Below are positions 1-12,103 of a stretch of 64,000 bases of DNA, in pieces. Position 1 is the stretch's first letter; each line of letters starts with the position of its first letter. The notes under the pieces were generated by a model. The model was given only the letters and a program-made list of their open reading frames with translations. It made no database searches and was not told where the DNA came from. Both the position numbers and the translations under genes were made by a program. This stretch comes from Macrotrachela quadricornifera. Lineage: Eukaryota; Rotifera; Eurotatoria; Philodinida; Philodinidae. The stretch is from contig JAJEKB010020677.1 in NCBI GenBank assembly GCA_022393335.1, forward strand, positions 797,730 to 861,729. Direction: 5' to 3'.

Positions 1-784
1 AAATTATTGTTGATTTGGAAAGATTTCAATCAATTATAATTTTGATTATGGTGCAGAAAAATCCGATTGAAATCTGATAAAATCTTACATAATCTTACTT
101 TTTTTCAATGAGTAGCACCATTCACCCAAATTCGGAAGAAGGTTGCTATTTACAGATCAAGTTTGGGTAGTGGTTCATCGACGGTCCCATCAATCAAAGA
201 TCTACTTTTTTTAGATTAAACTATTTCATTTATATATGGATCAATAGAGCTGAAGACGAGCTACCAGAATATATATAGATTGTCGGTATTTCATTGTAAA
301 ATAAGGGAGAAAATTGTCTCGGACTGTTTTCGAAAAAACAGGATTTTCCAATTTTAGCATATTTTATGCTAAATTTACTTAAACTTATTTAGGGTAGTTC
401 TAATCGTAACTACATTCAAACCTATGATAATTTGGTATCAAAATGATCAACTCGGCGAGCTCTACAAACCCTGAAATTTTCAGCCAATTCTGAGAAAGTC
501 ATGTTTAAAGTGGTACGTTTTCCATGGATTCACCCAAACCAATGAAAAGGAACTAAACGAAAAGTAGAAATGTATTTTTTCGCATCCAACTAGATTTTTC
601 TCGATTTTGAATGGACTATTAAACAATCCTTATCGTTCTCAATTCATCAATTATTAGATTTTAAATTTTACCATTTAGTTTTAAAATTATCTTTATGAAA
701 TAATAGGAAAATCTAACGAGAAAACATTTTCAGATATTCCTTTTTGACTCGGTTCGTTTACACATCATTTGATACAAAACCACG
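1..784. other. intergenic, nothing recognised
   Basis: AT-rich sequence with stops in all frames. I see no exon-like stretch, RNA gene or repeat that I can name. Confidence 0.5.
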
Positions 785-2062
785 ACTAGGTAAAAAGAGT
801 AAAAAGACTTTGGTCAATGACTCTTTCATCATAAGTTATGACCGTTTTTACTAACTTTTCGGCCTATTCCAAGATATTTATGGAAAATTCAAATAATCGA
901 ATTTAGATCTGAAGCTTTCTCTATAGATGCAGGATTTTTCATAAGTTTTGACCCTCTTTTTATTTTTTTCTTATCTTTGTTATATTCCATCATGGAAAGA
1001 TATTCAGTATAGGTTCTTGAGGAGCAATATCTAAGTTATCATGCCGAAAAAATTGATGTAATTTGCATGAGTATAAGAGAGAATTGCATTGATGAAAGTT
1101 TTGAAAAAAAGTGGTCAGATGCACGTTTAGGTTCTTGTCTAGCCAGCTTAGAACATAATATCACTATTCGATACCATAGCAAATATTTCTTTCTATTGAT
1201 CTACGCAAGACTGACCTTCCTGAGACGTACAATCTGACAATGGATTCCATTGGATCCCCGCAAAGTCTTGATTACTGATCCACTAACTGATCTTTAGTGT
1301 TAGAATCCTATCGAATATTGAAGAAACTGACCGAAAACCGATAGAGTTCTACAAGAATCTCATTGGAATTCAACTGCTGAGATTCCTATCGAATCCATCT
1401 ATAGGATTTGGTCGAATGTTTGTTACATTTCAACACTAGAGATCCGTCAGTGGACCCACAATCCGAATTTCAATCGAACTTTGTCAATTAATTGGATTCT
1501 ACCAGAATCGGTTGGACTCGCTGCTGGATTCATATATCTGGAGCTCAATATTATTCCATTCAGAAGATACAAGAGTTTTCAAGAAACGATCTTGAGGGTT
1601 AGGATGAAATGGTTTCTCTTGTTTCAAAACTTGAATCCGCACGATCGTGCATAAGTTTTGTCGTGCGGATTGTTCGCATATCCATTGTATTGAATGGCGA
1701 CATGATATTTTAGTCTCAATAAACAACAACGTACAAGTGCATCTAACCAATTTTTTTTGAAAATTATCATCAGTACAATTCTCTCTTACAGCTCCTGCAA
1801 ATTACTTACACGTTTTTTGGCATGATCACTTAGATTTTGCTCCACAAGAATTTATACTCAATATCTTTCCATGATGGTACATGATAAAGACAGAAAAAAA
1901 ACAAAAAGGGAGCCAAGACTTATGAAAAACCCTGTAACTATAGACAAATGTTCAGGCCAAAATTCGGTAAATATCTTGAAATGGGTCGAAAATCAGTAAA
2001 AACGGTCATAACTTTTAAAGAAATTAGTCATCGGTCGAAATTCTTCTAGTCTTTTTCTCTAC
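785..2062. mobile_element. non-autonomous DNA element with ~250-300 bp inverted ends
   Basis: The stretch at about 785-1090 is repeated in inverted orientation at about 1780-2062. Both arms share AGTTATGACCGTTTTTACT near the outside, CCATCATGGAAAGATATT in the middle and TAAGAGAGAATTG at the inner edge. The core between the arms has a further short inverted pair (1278-1305 against 1430-1456) and no credible open frame, so the element would need a transposase from elsewhere. I could not define a target duplication, so the outer limits are good to about 10 bases. Family unknown. Confidence 0.75.
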
Positions 2063-2394
2063 TCGAAGTTCTCTATTGAATGATATATAAATAAACCAAA
2101 TCAAAATGAGACACCTAAGAAGTGATTTCTCGTAAATATAAACACAATGAATTTGAATTCGATTGTTTTCCATCGATTGATTACGAAATTTTAATAAGAT
2201 ATTTTTCATAAAATTCAAACATATTAGAAAAGACTTTAGTTGGAATTTATTACTTATCGTTAGAAATCAAATTTTCATTTTATCTGATCAATAGAAATAA
2301 GTTATTTCAGATACACGTGTTCAATAAACGATTTCTGAATGGACTTATTCGATTAAGACAAAGACAAATTTACTGAATTTGATGAATAATAGAT
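2063..2394. other. intergenic, nothing recognised
   Basis: AT-rich sequence between the inverted-end element and the 55-bp tandem repeat. No coding potential seen. Confidence 0.5.
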
Positions 2395-2559
2395 AAAAAT
2401 CGAAATCATATATTGGTAATTCGATGAATATTCTTTCTTCAATTAAATAAAAAATCGGAATCATATATTGGTAATTCGATGAATATTCTTTCTTCAATTA
2501 AATAAAAAATCGGAATCATATATTGGTAATTCGATGAATATTCTTTCTTCAATTAAATA
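2395..2559. repeat. 55-bp direct tandem repeat, three copies
   Basis: Three head-to-tail copies of a 55-bp unit (repeat phase at 2401, 2456 and 2511). Each copy contains ATCATATATTGGTAATTCGA and ATATTCTTTCTTCAATTAAA. The copies differ at only one or two positions, so the triplication looks recent. Confidence 0.93.
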
Positions 2560-2905
2560 TTTAACCTTCTAATGAAAATATTTACTCAACTGAATTAAAA
2601 GAAAATAATTTTACCTTCAAATCATTTAACTAGCAAAAAAGAACTTTTGAAATAAATGTTGAAGATTTCTTTTATTGAGGTTAAATTCAACGATATTTTA
2701 CTCATAAGATTCATTAAAAATATTACTATTCTGACTGAGACGATTAAGTCTATCTCGTCTTATGAAAATAAATTCAGTTGTAACAAATATCGATTTGACA
2801 AATACAAAAAATATGAGAAAATCTGATTAAAAAACGGCCAATTTATTACTCTCAATATAATTCTCGTTCATCAGTGCGAGTTTTTCGTCTTTCGTATATA
2901 TTATA
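2560..2905. other. intergenic, nothing recognised
   Basis: AT-rich sequence up to the SINE tail. No open frame or repeat identified. Confidence 0.5.
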
Positions 2906-2907
2906 TA

Positions 2908-3213
2908 TAATAATAATAATGATTCTTAGGCTTATCACCGATTGGGACCGGCCGCAGTTATTATTACTAGTTTCAATATGCAACCGGACTCTATCGTCAT
3001 TTTTTTTAGACCGCTATATGTGCACCCTCCTTCGTACAATAAACTGACTAAAGATATAGACAGCACCAATGATTCATGTGGATTTGATTATTTCAGATCA
3101 CTTAGCCTTTAGTGATAGTTCCTAGGTCATTCCACGAATGATGGTACTGAGGTTTGAACACAGTATCTGGAGGGTACGTGTCAAGCGACATAACCACTCA
3201 ACCACGGCGGTCT
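2908..3213 (-). mobile_element. tRNA-derived SINE, copy 1
   Basis: Read on the minus strand, the element opens with a tRNA-like head. The sequence TGGTTGAGTGGTTA fits a Ser/Leu-type A box, and about 45 bases on GTGTTCAAACCTCAG fits a pol III B box. The body that follows contains a small hairpin (CTGACTAAAGATATAG and its partner), and the 3' end runs into an ATT/ATA simple repeat at 2908-2920. The same head, body and hairpin recur at 52395-52692. A head with an internal pol III promoter, an unrelated body and a simple-sequence tail is the standard SINE layout. Short open frames crossing it on both strands are not genes. Confidence 0.85.
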
Positions 3214-5844
3214 TTTCAAATAAGAACTGTTTACTTAATGTCAAAAAATTGATTTCAAAGTGGAATAAAACTGAAAATATACTAAAGTTTTCCAATAATG
3301 AGAAGATACAAAGTTTCACAATGATATAAAATAATAGTTAATATCTGATATGCCTATTATCATTCAGTTGAAAGAAAATCTTCAATAGATGAAAAATAGG
3401 AAAAATTTCAAAAAGCAATATATGAAAATGACAAGTTTTTTGCATGGAAGAATCAGCGATTATATCATCTAGTGACATTTTTCCATGATAAAGACAAAAT
3501 AAAAAAAGACACTTTGAAAGTCACTATTTTTCTCTTTATTCATTTCGGAGCAATATTTGTACCAAATAATCCAAATCTCTATATGATATTATTAGTTCAA
3601 ACATTTATATCTTCTCAACAAAAGTTTTAATCATTTCATTGAAAATCAAATTTAACTCCATCATAAATATAAGCAAGTCTTTCATTTAATTATCCTATTC
3701 ATATTCAATGTAATCAAAAGAAAAATAGTTATTTTCATTATTTCGACTTCATCATTCTTCTCTTCAACATCGATAGAATGACATGAAATTTAAATATTTC
3801 CTACATTTTAGAAATCATTTAAAATACAATTGAGAAATATCCTTACCTCTTTTATGAACATTGATAAACGTCAGTTTTGTTAGGATTATAAGATTACTTA
3901 CAATTTATCTTCTTTTCCATCTTTTTACTCAGTGACAGTTATTAGAAAGTATTTTCATTAATAGAGTTACTTTTTTGTTTTGAATTCAACAAACTAATCT
4001 TTATTGTTTCATTCTATGCAATTTGTAGCTAAAAGTAACAAAGAATATTTGTACGACCTCGATATCCATTTAAATATTGTTTAGCACATAGAGTCTCTTT
4101 CCTTTTCCATCTTTCAAAACATAAAATTGTTCAAATTCACAAAAGTTACTTGTCAATATCTTTCTATTCTATTTTAAAACATTTCGAATCACATGATTTA
4201 TTCTACCTAACCTAAATATGCTTTCGTCGACAAACTCTGCTAATAGTAGCGTCTCAAATCCACAATTTTCAATTTTTTACAATTGAAAAATCTGTCCAAA
4301 ACTTTTCTCTCCTATGTATCGCATATTTGATTCGAAAAATCTTCGACTTCACATATTAGTTTCGTTACATTTTACAAAAATATTTAAATCAGTCAGAAAA
4401 AAATCAATCATTCAAATCAGCTCGTTATTTTAACACACGATCTTTTGTAATCCATGTGAACAACTAATTATTTAACTATACTAGGAAAAATACTGAATTC
4501 AAGAGTGTCCATAGAGTGAGAAAGCGTCAGAAAGGTATCCAATATAGATACCTTGGAAAATCTCAGTAATTTTATTGATGTGAATACTACATTGGATACC
4601 CGTGGCAGTATATTTACTGCATAAACACTTGTTTGGGCACTTGCATCTGTAATTTTACTGAGAAACGTTCCATAGAATATCCTAGTTTTGTCGTGTTCTC
4701 TATAGAAAATGTTCATTCACCGTTTTCTTTTACATGTAAAGCTCTACCTAAAAACCTCGATAAAACATACAAATTAGTGTTTTTCCGTACTAATTTTCTC
4801 TAGATTATTTCTTGACTATTTACTAATCGGGAACATATTTATCTAGATCATAAATTGACAGAGAACCAATCTGAAGTAGTCCGATGGGATTCAATCTGTT
4901 TAAGGCTGTTCACATGCCGAAAATTGACCAGCTCAAGTTCTGACTTAGAAATATTAAATTTCATTAATTCAAAAAATGTTGCGAGTTTCTTTCAGAGGAA
5001 CAAAAATCAAAAAAATTCAAACCTTAGAATTGGTCATCATCATGCTGCAACTTTCGAAACATAGTCTCTAATATTACAGTGCAACAATACCCCATTTGGT
5101 ATTTGATTAGTACCTTCATATATTGATTCATTAGACGTTACTCAGCAGCGTAATCGCCCAAATACCTTCTACGTACCTGATAGTACTTTAAGATACTACT
5201 GTACCTAAAAACTCTTCGCATATAACAGAAGTAAGATGCTTTTTCGGGTATTCTCATCTGCATATATTCATCTGGTTAGCACTCGACTTTTCATACACAA
5301 GCTATCGAAAATAACAAAAACCTTCATTCATTTCATTCAACAACAAAAACACATTCTACAAAGCTAATAAAAAAATAATCGTTCACATTTTTTCTTTTAT
5401 TGACTCATTTCGAATCAATCCGAGGCCCATATATTCAATAGAAACGGGTATTTTCTATCGAAACTTCCTCCAACTGAATAATATTTCATCGACTAACACC
5501 TACTAATCCGATGAAACGTTGGTTTTCAAACAACAGACACTTCGCAACAATTATGAAACTAATCAAACAACACGTACTTCACTTTAAGGAATATTTTTTT
5601 AAATGCCTCTTTCCAACACTCTTGAAAAAACTTCTCTTAACTGAAATATAAAAAGCAACCCATTTGTTCCCTTTTCTAGTGCCACAACACGACGAAATTC
5701 CAACTTTCGATCACAAAAACCGGACCCCAGATAAATTTTGAACTTATTCAATTATCATGTAAAAACAATCCAAACAATTCCACCTATGTCTTACGATAAA
5801 ACCGTCACATTTTCTAAACTAAAACATCATAAAAATAAACAGAT
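3214..5844. other. long intergenic region, no gene recognised
   Basis: About 2.6 kb of AT-rich sequence. Open frames of 60-80 codons occur on both strands but lack protein-like composition, splice context or family resemblance, so I do not call them. Confidence 0.5.
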
Positions 5845-7791
5845 ATTTCGATGATCTTCATTTCAATGAAAATCAACTTTATTTTCATTAGTTCGACCAA
5901 TAATCATTGAATAAGATTATTATGCGACTCATTCTGAATTGATATGATCTTCCTTTCAATGATAGTTATATTTATTTTCATTACTTCAATCAATTAATCA
6001 TTGAATAAAATTATTTTCAGACTCATTTTCAGTTGATATGATCTTCATTTCAATCAAAATCATCTTTATTTTCATTACTTCAGTCAATTAATAATTGAAT
6101 TAGATTATGGTCAGACTCATTCTCAATCGATATGATCTTCAGTTCAATGAAAATCATCTTTGTTTTGATTAGTTCAATCCATCAATAATTGACTAAGAAT
6201 ATCGTAAGATTCATTCTCAATTGATATGATCTTCAGTTCAATGAAAATCATCTGTATTTTCATTAGTTCAATCAATTAATAATTGAATAAGATTATTGTA
6301 CGACTCATTTTCAATTGATATGATCTTCAGTTCAATGAAAATCACTTTTATTTTCATTAGGTCAATCCATTAATAATTGAATAAGGCTATCGTAAGACTC
6401 ACTCTCAATTGATATGATCTTCGTTTCAATGAAAATCATTCTTATTTGCATTAGTTCAATCAATTAATCATTGAATAAGATAATTATGAGACTCATTCTC
6501 ACTTGATATGATCTTCATTTCAATGAAAATCAACTTTATTTTCATTACTTCAATCAATTAATAATTGAATAAGATTATCGTAAGACTCATTCTGAATTGA
6601 TATGATCCTCAGTTCAATGAAAATCATCTATATTTTCATTATTTCAATTCATTAATAATTGAATAAGATTATGATGAGACTCATTCTTAATCGATATGAT
6701 CTTCAGTTCAACGAAAATCATTTCTATTTTCATTACCTCAATGAATTAATAATTGAATAAGATTATGATGAGGCTCATCCTCAGTTGATATGATCTTCAG
6801 TTCAATGAAAATCATCTGTATTTTCATTAGTTCAATCAGTTAATAATTGAATAAGATTATCGTAAGACTCATCCTCAATTGATATGATCTTCATTCAATG
6901 AAAATCATCTGTATTTTCAATAGTTCAATCCATTAATAATTGGATAAGAATATCGTAAGACTCTTTCTTAATCGATATGATCTTCATTTCAATGAAAATC
7001 ATCTGTATTTTCATTCGTTGAATCAATTAATAATTGAATAAGATTATGATGAGACTCATTCTCAATTGATATGATCTAGATTTCAATTAAAATCATCTTT
7101 ATTTTCATTAGCTCAATCAATTAACAATTGAATAAGATTATGATGAGACTCATTCTCAGTTGATATGATCTAGATTTCAATGAAAAGCATCCTTATTTTC
7201 ATTATTTCGATCCATTAATAATTGAATAAGATTATCTTCAGACTCTTTCTCAATTGATATGATCTTCCTTTCAAAGAAAAGCATCTTTATTTTCATTATT
7301 TCGATTCATTAATAATTGAATAGGATTATCTTCAGACTCTTTCTCAATTGATATGATCTTCCTTTCAATGAAAAGCATATTTATTTTCATTAGTTCAATC
7401 CATTAATAATTGAATAAGATTATTGTAAGACTCATTCTCAATTGATATGATCTTCCTTTCAAAGAAAAGCATATTTATTTTCATTAGTTCAATCCATCAA
7501 TACTTCAATAAAATTATGATGAGACTCATTTTCAGTTGATATGATCTTCATTTCAATCAAAATCATCTTTATTTTCATTACTTCAGTCAATTAATAATTG
7601 AATTAGATTATGGTCAGACTCATTCTCAATCGATATGATCTTCAGTTCAATGAAAATCATCTTTGTTTTGATTAGTTCAATCCATCAATAATTGAATAAG
7701 AATATCGTAAGATTCATTTTCAATTGATATGATCTTCATTTCAATGAAAATTATCTTTATTTTCATTAGCTCAATCAATTAATAATCGAAG
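5845..7791. repeat. 94-bp satellite array, about 21 units
   Basis: The marker GATATGATCTTC returns at 5941, 6035, 6129, 6223, 6317, 6411, 6505 and 6599, a constant 94-bp step, and the array continues to 7791. Each unit also carries TCAATGAAAATCAT, a TTTATTTTCATTA stretch and the inverted AATTAATAATTGAA. Units differ from each other at many positions, so the array is not freshly amplified. It contains no genes. Confidence 0.95.
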
Positions 7792-8750
7792 GTAGGAATG
7801 TTTTGTCGTTTTCATCTATGGAGAGGTTCTGGTTTTGAAGCAGTTCGAAATTGTTTTTGGAAAGGATGCTCTCGATTTTGGAATGATTTTTTAATGTTGG
7901 CATTCAGAAGTGATGAAGTTTGTTTTGAAGTTGGTGGAAATAAATTGGTTGTATGTGTGATTGTGATATTTGATGAAGTGTGTCGTTGAAAAGTTCTATA
8001 GTTGCGTTATATGTTTTGCTTGGTAGTGTAAAAGAAGGATATTGTTGAGAAGAGTTATTGAAAAGATAGTTGACTGGTGGGATTCAAAGGTATTTGACAA
8101 GTATTGTTAAAAACGAAATGAGTGTTTTGGTTTGTACTGAATGAGGTAAATGAATGAAAGTGCGGTTGACTTTATGATTTAATGATGTTTGATTGTGGCT
8201 GATGATTGAGTTGTTTGATTTGTCTTTGGCAGCAGAAGGTAGAGGAATAGTAATGTGATTATTGTGGTCAGTCTGTTTTAGCACGACCTTATGTGAAAAG
8301 AAATGTAGCGAGATTTTTTACGAGGTAAGATGATTGTTGAATGGGGATGTACAAAGAGAAGTTTTTTTATTTCGCCATATTCTACGCCGGAAATATTTGA
8401 AATTTGTCGAATTCGGACTTTTATATTAACATAAATTGATAATTTCTCTAATTTTATATGGTTTTCAATATTTCAAAGGACTTTGTGGACTCAGTGTCCT
8501 TTTTTTTAGAATAGATAAAAAGCAGAACGATTTTTCTTTTGACTGAAATGGCGGGACGTGAATTTTTTGATCAAACATTTATTGAATGAAATGAGATGCG
8601 TTGTTTTTTATTGATTAAAATCTAATGAAAGACAGGTAAAAGAAGATGATGTTCTATCGATGTCAAGGGAGAAATGGATGAATTGACTGTTTTGATAGTT
8701 GTTATCAAACTAGAGGGTTCAGTGTCTGTCGCATAATAAAGCTGAATAAT
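7792..8750. other. intergenic, T/G-skewed, nothing recognised
   Basis: The first 500 bases are rich in T and G on the plus strand. Open frames of 63-66 codons on both strands look like composition artefacts. No gene seen. Confidence 0.45.
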
Positions 8751-9280
8751 CTTGGACTTTTACATTTAATTTTTAGTTTTAAAGACAATATAATGATACA
8801 TAGTTTTATATGAATAGTTTTATTTTGTTGATTTCTATTTTTCTGAATGGAAGTTTTCGATCTTATACGATCATTTTCAACCAGTTAACAAGACACATCT
8901 CAAAATTATTCAAATTTCTCATACATCATCATAAAAAAAGTAGTACTTATAAATTGAGTAATTCTAATAAAAGTATATAGTATTGGATTTGAATCTCATT
9001 GGTAATCATCTATCACAACTTCGAATATATTCAAATATGCTCTTAGAATCAGTTAATGATGTGAGTAGTTAATGATGTAAACTGGTAAGGATGCAAATTT
9101 TCATATATTCTCTAAATAACTATTATGTTTCTGTTTTTGTAAGACGTCGTGTATGTCTTGTTAACTGATTGAAAATTTCCATTCAGAGAAATAAAAATTA
9201 ACAAGATAAAATTATTCATATAAAACTACATATAACTATATTCTCTTTAAAATTAAAAATCATTGACTGCTGTTTTCAAG
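8751..9280. mobile_element. MITE with ~140-bp inverted ends
   Basis: The arm at 8751-8900 is matched in reverse by 9140-9280. Shared blocks are TAGTTTTATATGAATA, TTTCTGAATGGAA and CAGTTAACAAGACA. The core is AT-rich without an open frame. The length of about 530 bp and the long imperfect ends fit a non-autonomous DNA transposon. I could not fix the target duplication. Confidence 0.8.
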
Positions 9281-10401
9281 TCACTTTATTTTCTGGCCTC
9301 GTGAAGTGTTAATTATTTGATTTGGACTAATACTGTTAATGAGTGTAATCCGTTGATGCAATTTCGATTACCGATGGATATATTTAGATATTTGTTGTAT
9401 GTTGATTTGCTTAAACGAAATTCCAAACAGAAAGATTATCCATATAGAACAAATTAAATGAGAACTCTTTCAATGACATGTTTTATCATTAAGCATTCAG
9501 AGATAGAAGTTGATGAATTGTTTCTTCATTAGAGGAAACTTTATGTTTGAGATTGACCATCGAACAATTTATTCCAACCATCGAAAGGGAACAGTTCAAT
9601 TCAGTCATCGAAGTGATTTGTTTGTGTCTTCGACTCATTTTTATTTATCTTGAAGATGAAGATGCCGGCGAGGATCAGTCTAGCATGGCATGATCCAGAT
9701 TTTGTGTCGGCGAAGACACTCATAAAATGACTTTGACCATATAACTATATAAACGATACAAGCTAATGAGAAATAAGTTATTTAATGTATAATAATTCAT
9801 ATGAAGTATAATATCATCAGTATTACTATTATGAGTTGAACAAATTTTGTTTGTGGAGCATTGATCAATTTTTTGTTGTGTAATAATAATATTGTACGGT
9901 ATTTACAATTTATTTGAATAGGATCATTCAATCTTTGATATATTAACCTGCGTTTCTGGTGGATTATATTAATGAGAAATTTTCGTTTATGATGAGAACA
10001 TTCTATTATCTACAATGTAAAACAATATATTTTATGATAGAGTTCATTTTCAATAAGGGATCCACAAGAATTATATGAAGTTATAGGATGTTTCAATGTT
10101 GATCTCTAGGAAAAAAAATTTACTTTGGAAGTACATAAATTTCTTTGTTTTTATTAAATCGTTTCGAAGTTATTAATAACGTGTGGACATATGAAAAGCA
10201 AACTATTAATAGCAAGGTTTATAATATTTACACAAATTGCACCAAGAATAATCGAATTAGTTTAGTATTTAATTTTGCTTATGATTGCCTTTTGTAAGAC
10301 TTGATAACATACATTGAGGACGTTAATGTACTAGTTGTGTTGCTACATTTGAACTGTTTCAATTGTCAATTATCAGCTTTGTGAGAATGACCAGTGTTTT
10401 G
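9281..10401. other. intergenic, nothing recognised
   Basis: AT-rich. A GC-richer patch at 9660-9720 contains GTGTCTTCG and its reverse CGAAGACAC, but I cannot extend this into an element. It may include further decayed 3' sequence of the retroelement to its right. Confidence 0.4.
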
Positions 10402-11440
10402 TCAAGTGTTTGATTTTATAATTAATGAACATCTTTTTTTACAAGATTCAAGACGATTTTCATAGGTATACTGAATAATTAGATTGTTAATCCATATTGA
10501 TTCTTTACTGAGACATGCTTTCACTGATATTTGATCAATTGCTTGTACGATCCATGATACTACTTCATTCTCATTAATTATCGGCTTGCTTAATAGTTGA
10601 TGACATACAATATTAAAGTCGTTTTCTTTATCAATTAACGATAAAATCGATGATATTGAGACATATTTTGCAAGGAATTTCATGAAACATTTAAAGATTT
10701 ATCAAGGAGAAATAAACAATCAACGGTTGGAGAACAGACTAGAAATTTTACCTATCATCAAATAACATTAACTTTATTGAATACCGTTTACAATCAAAAT
10801 CTACTAATGTAGATGAATAACGTGCCACTCGCGTTAAGGAAATGTCAATAATATTAGTAAAAATGTGTCAAGGATGATCGAATTTAAATGAGGATATGTA
10901 TGGTTATACTGCTTCTTTATCATAAACTGATGCTGCTAGTACATCATTCTTATTTTCTACCAAAATTTCAAGAAATGAAGCAGTAGTACCAATATGTCAA
11001 ACTAATTTAATATTGAATTGACGATTATTAGCTTCACTTAACATTTGATTAATTTTATCTAATGGTTCGTTTAAACTAAGGAAGATATCATCTATATATC
11101 TATGAGAGTTAGAAATAAGATATTCAAATAGAAGAAGTATGCTTTACATAACGAAGAATACATACCGATCATAGATTTCATTTGATACTTGTTATCGAAA
11201 GACAAGTTCTTTTCCCATTTCAACATGAAAATATAAGCCAATATTAAAGTAAATGCAGATTTCATTATATCGCCAATAATCTGTCGATAAAACTTCTTTT
11301 AATAGATGAAAACATTTTCTGTGAAGACAATACGAGCCAATTTCTGAATAGTACCTATTGGAACACCTTTTACTTTATGATAACCATGTGAAAGAAGAAA
11401 TTCTCTAAGAATATCTAATGATTCTTGTCCAATGAATAAC
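10402..11440 (-). mobile_element. decayed Penelope-like retroelement (Athena-type reverse transcriptase)
   Basis: On the minus strand, read from 11440 down, scattered frames spell conserved blocks of Penelope-like RTs. They are KVKGVPIGTIQKLA, then KFYRQIIGDIMKSAFT, then the catalytic YIDDIF (11081-11098), then SFLEILVENKN, then FTNIIDISLTRVARYSS near 10830. The 93-codon frame at 10402-10683 adds the post-RT block NNLIIQYTYENRLES. The order of the blocks is that of an intact element. Stops interrupt the frame (for example before KKFYRQ and after NIKLV), and there is a shift before YIDDIF, so it is dead. Bdelloid Athena elements are the closest family I know. No endonuclease domain is visible, and none is expected in Athena. 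The 5' end is cut by a MITE. Confidence 0.82.
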
Positions 11441-11650
11441 GTAAATGAATTACAAAGTAATTCATAAAATATCAGAGTCTACCATGGCATATGATGCTCT
11501 GAATGTCTTTTTTGCGGGTGAGGGCGGAAACACTGACACATCGGTCTCTTCCCTGAGGGTGAGAGTGAGGGGAAAACACACTTACGGGCTCAGAGGGCAA
11601 AAAGATGGAGACCCTGATATTTTATGAATTACTTTATAATTCATTTACGT
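11441..11650. mobile_element. ~210-bp MITE abutting the Penelope-like remnant
   Basis: The first 39 bases (GTAAATGAATTACAAAGTAA and on) return in reverse at the right edge with very few differences. Each end also holds a small palindrome around GAATTAC/GTAATTC. The interior is noticeably GC-richer (around 11515-11600) than anything nearby. The 60-codon open frame inside it is not a gene. The element sits at the 5' edge of the retroelement remnant. Confidence 0.8.
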
Positions 11651-12103
11651 CATGGTCTCTGTTATTTGCTTTTCTTTGTTTCCGTAATAATTAAGAAGTT
11701 TCACCCTGATGAGAATCAAATTGCTTTCAATGCACGCGACCCGGAATGAAGTCGCGGGTATCTTGCTAGTATTTCATAAAAACTAATATAGCACGTTATA
11801 TTTTGCAAAAGAGCGATAGTTAATGTATCTTTGCCATTGTTAAGATGAGCATCATCTTGAAACTGTCTGTTGATTGTAATGTCCATCGAGTGTTATCGTT
11901 CGTTAGAGGAAGAGATCATTTGATACTTTTATTTTTTGTTGTTGTTATATATGCGCACATATTACTCAATTACATTCAAGGATCGACACTCAGCATCATC
12001 TACTACATTTCACTTTTGTCTGTATGGTATTTCTGTAATTACAAGTTCCTTGTTTTTATGATTCAAAAATACTTTTTATTTTATTATTTTTTTTATCTTA
12101 TTT
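11651..12103. other. intergenic; 3' flank of the secreted-protein gene
   Basis: A GC-rich hairpin, CGCGAC / GTCGCG, sits at about 11735-11757. A 90-codon plus-strand frame at 11845-12117 is hydrophobic and low-complexity, and overlaps the tail of the minus-strand gene, so I do not call it. AATAAA signals for the minus-strand gene lie at about 12075-12080. Confidence 0.45.

Noticed and set aside
3122..3329. Overlapping 63-65-codon frames on both strands
   Set aside because: They lie across the SINE and its flank and have no independent support.
11701..11765. Possible hammerhead ribozyme (CTGATGAG plus a CGCGAC/GTCGCG stem) near the Penelope-like element
   Set aside because: The invariant GAAA after stem II is missing, stem II does not pair well, and the motif is on the opposite strand from the retroelement.
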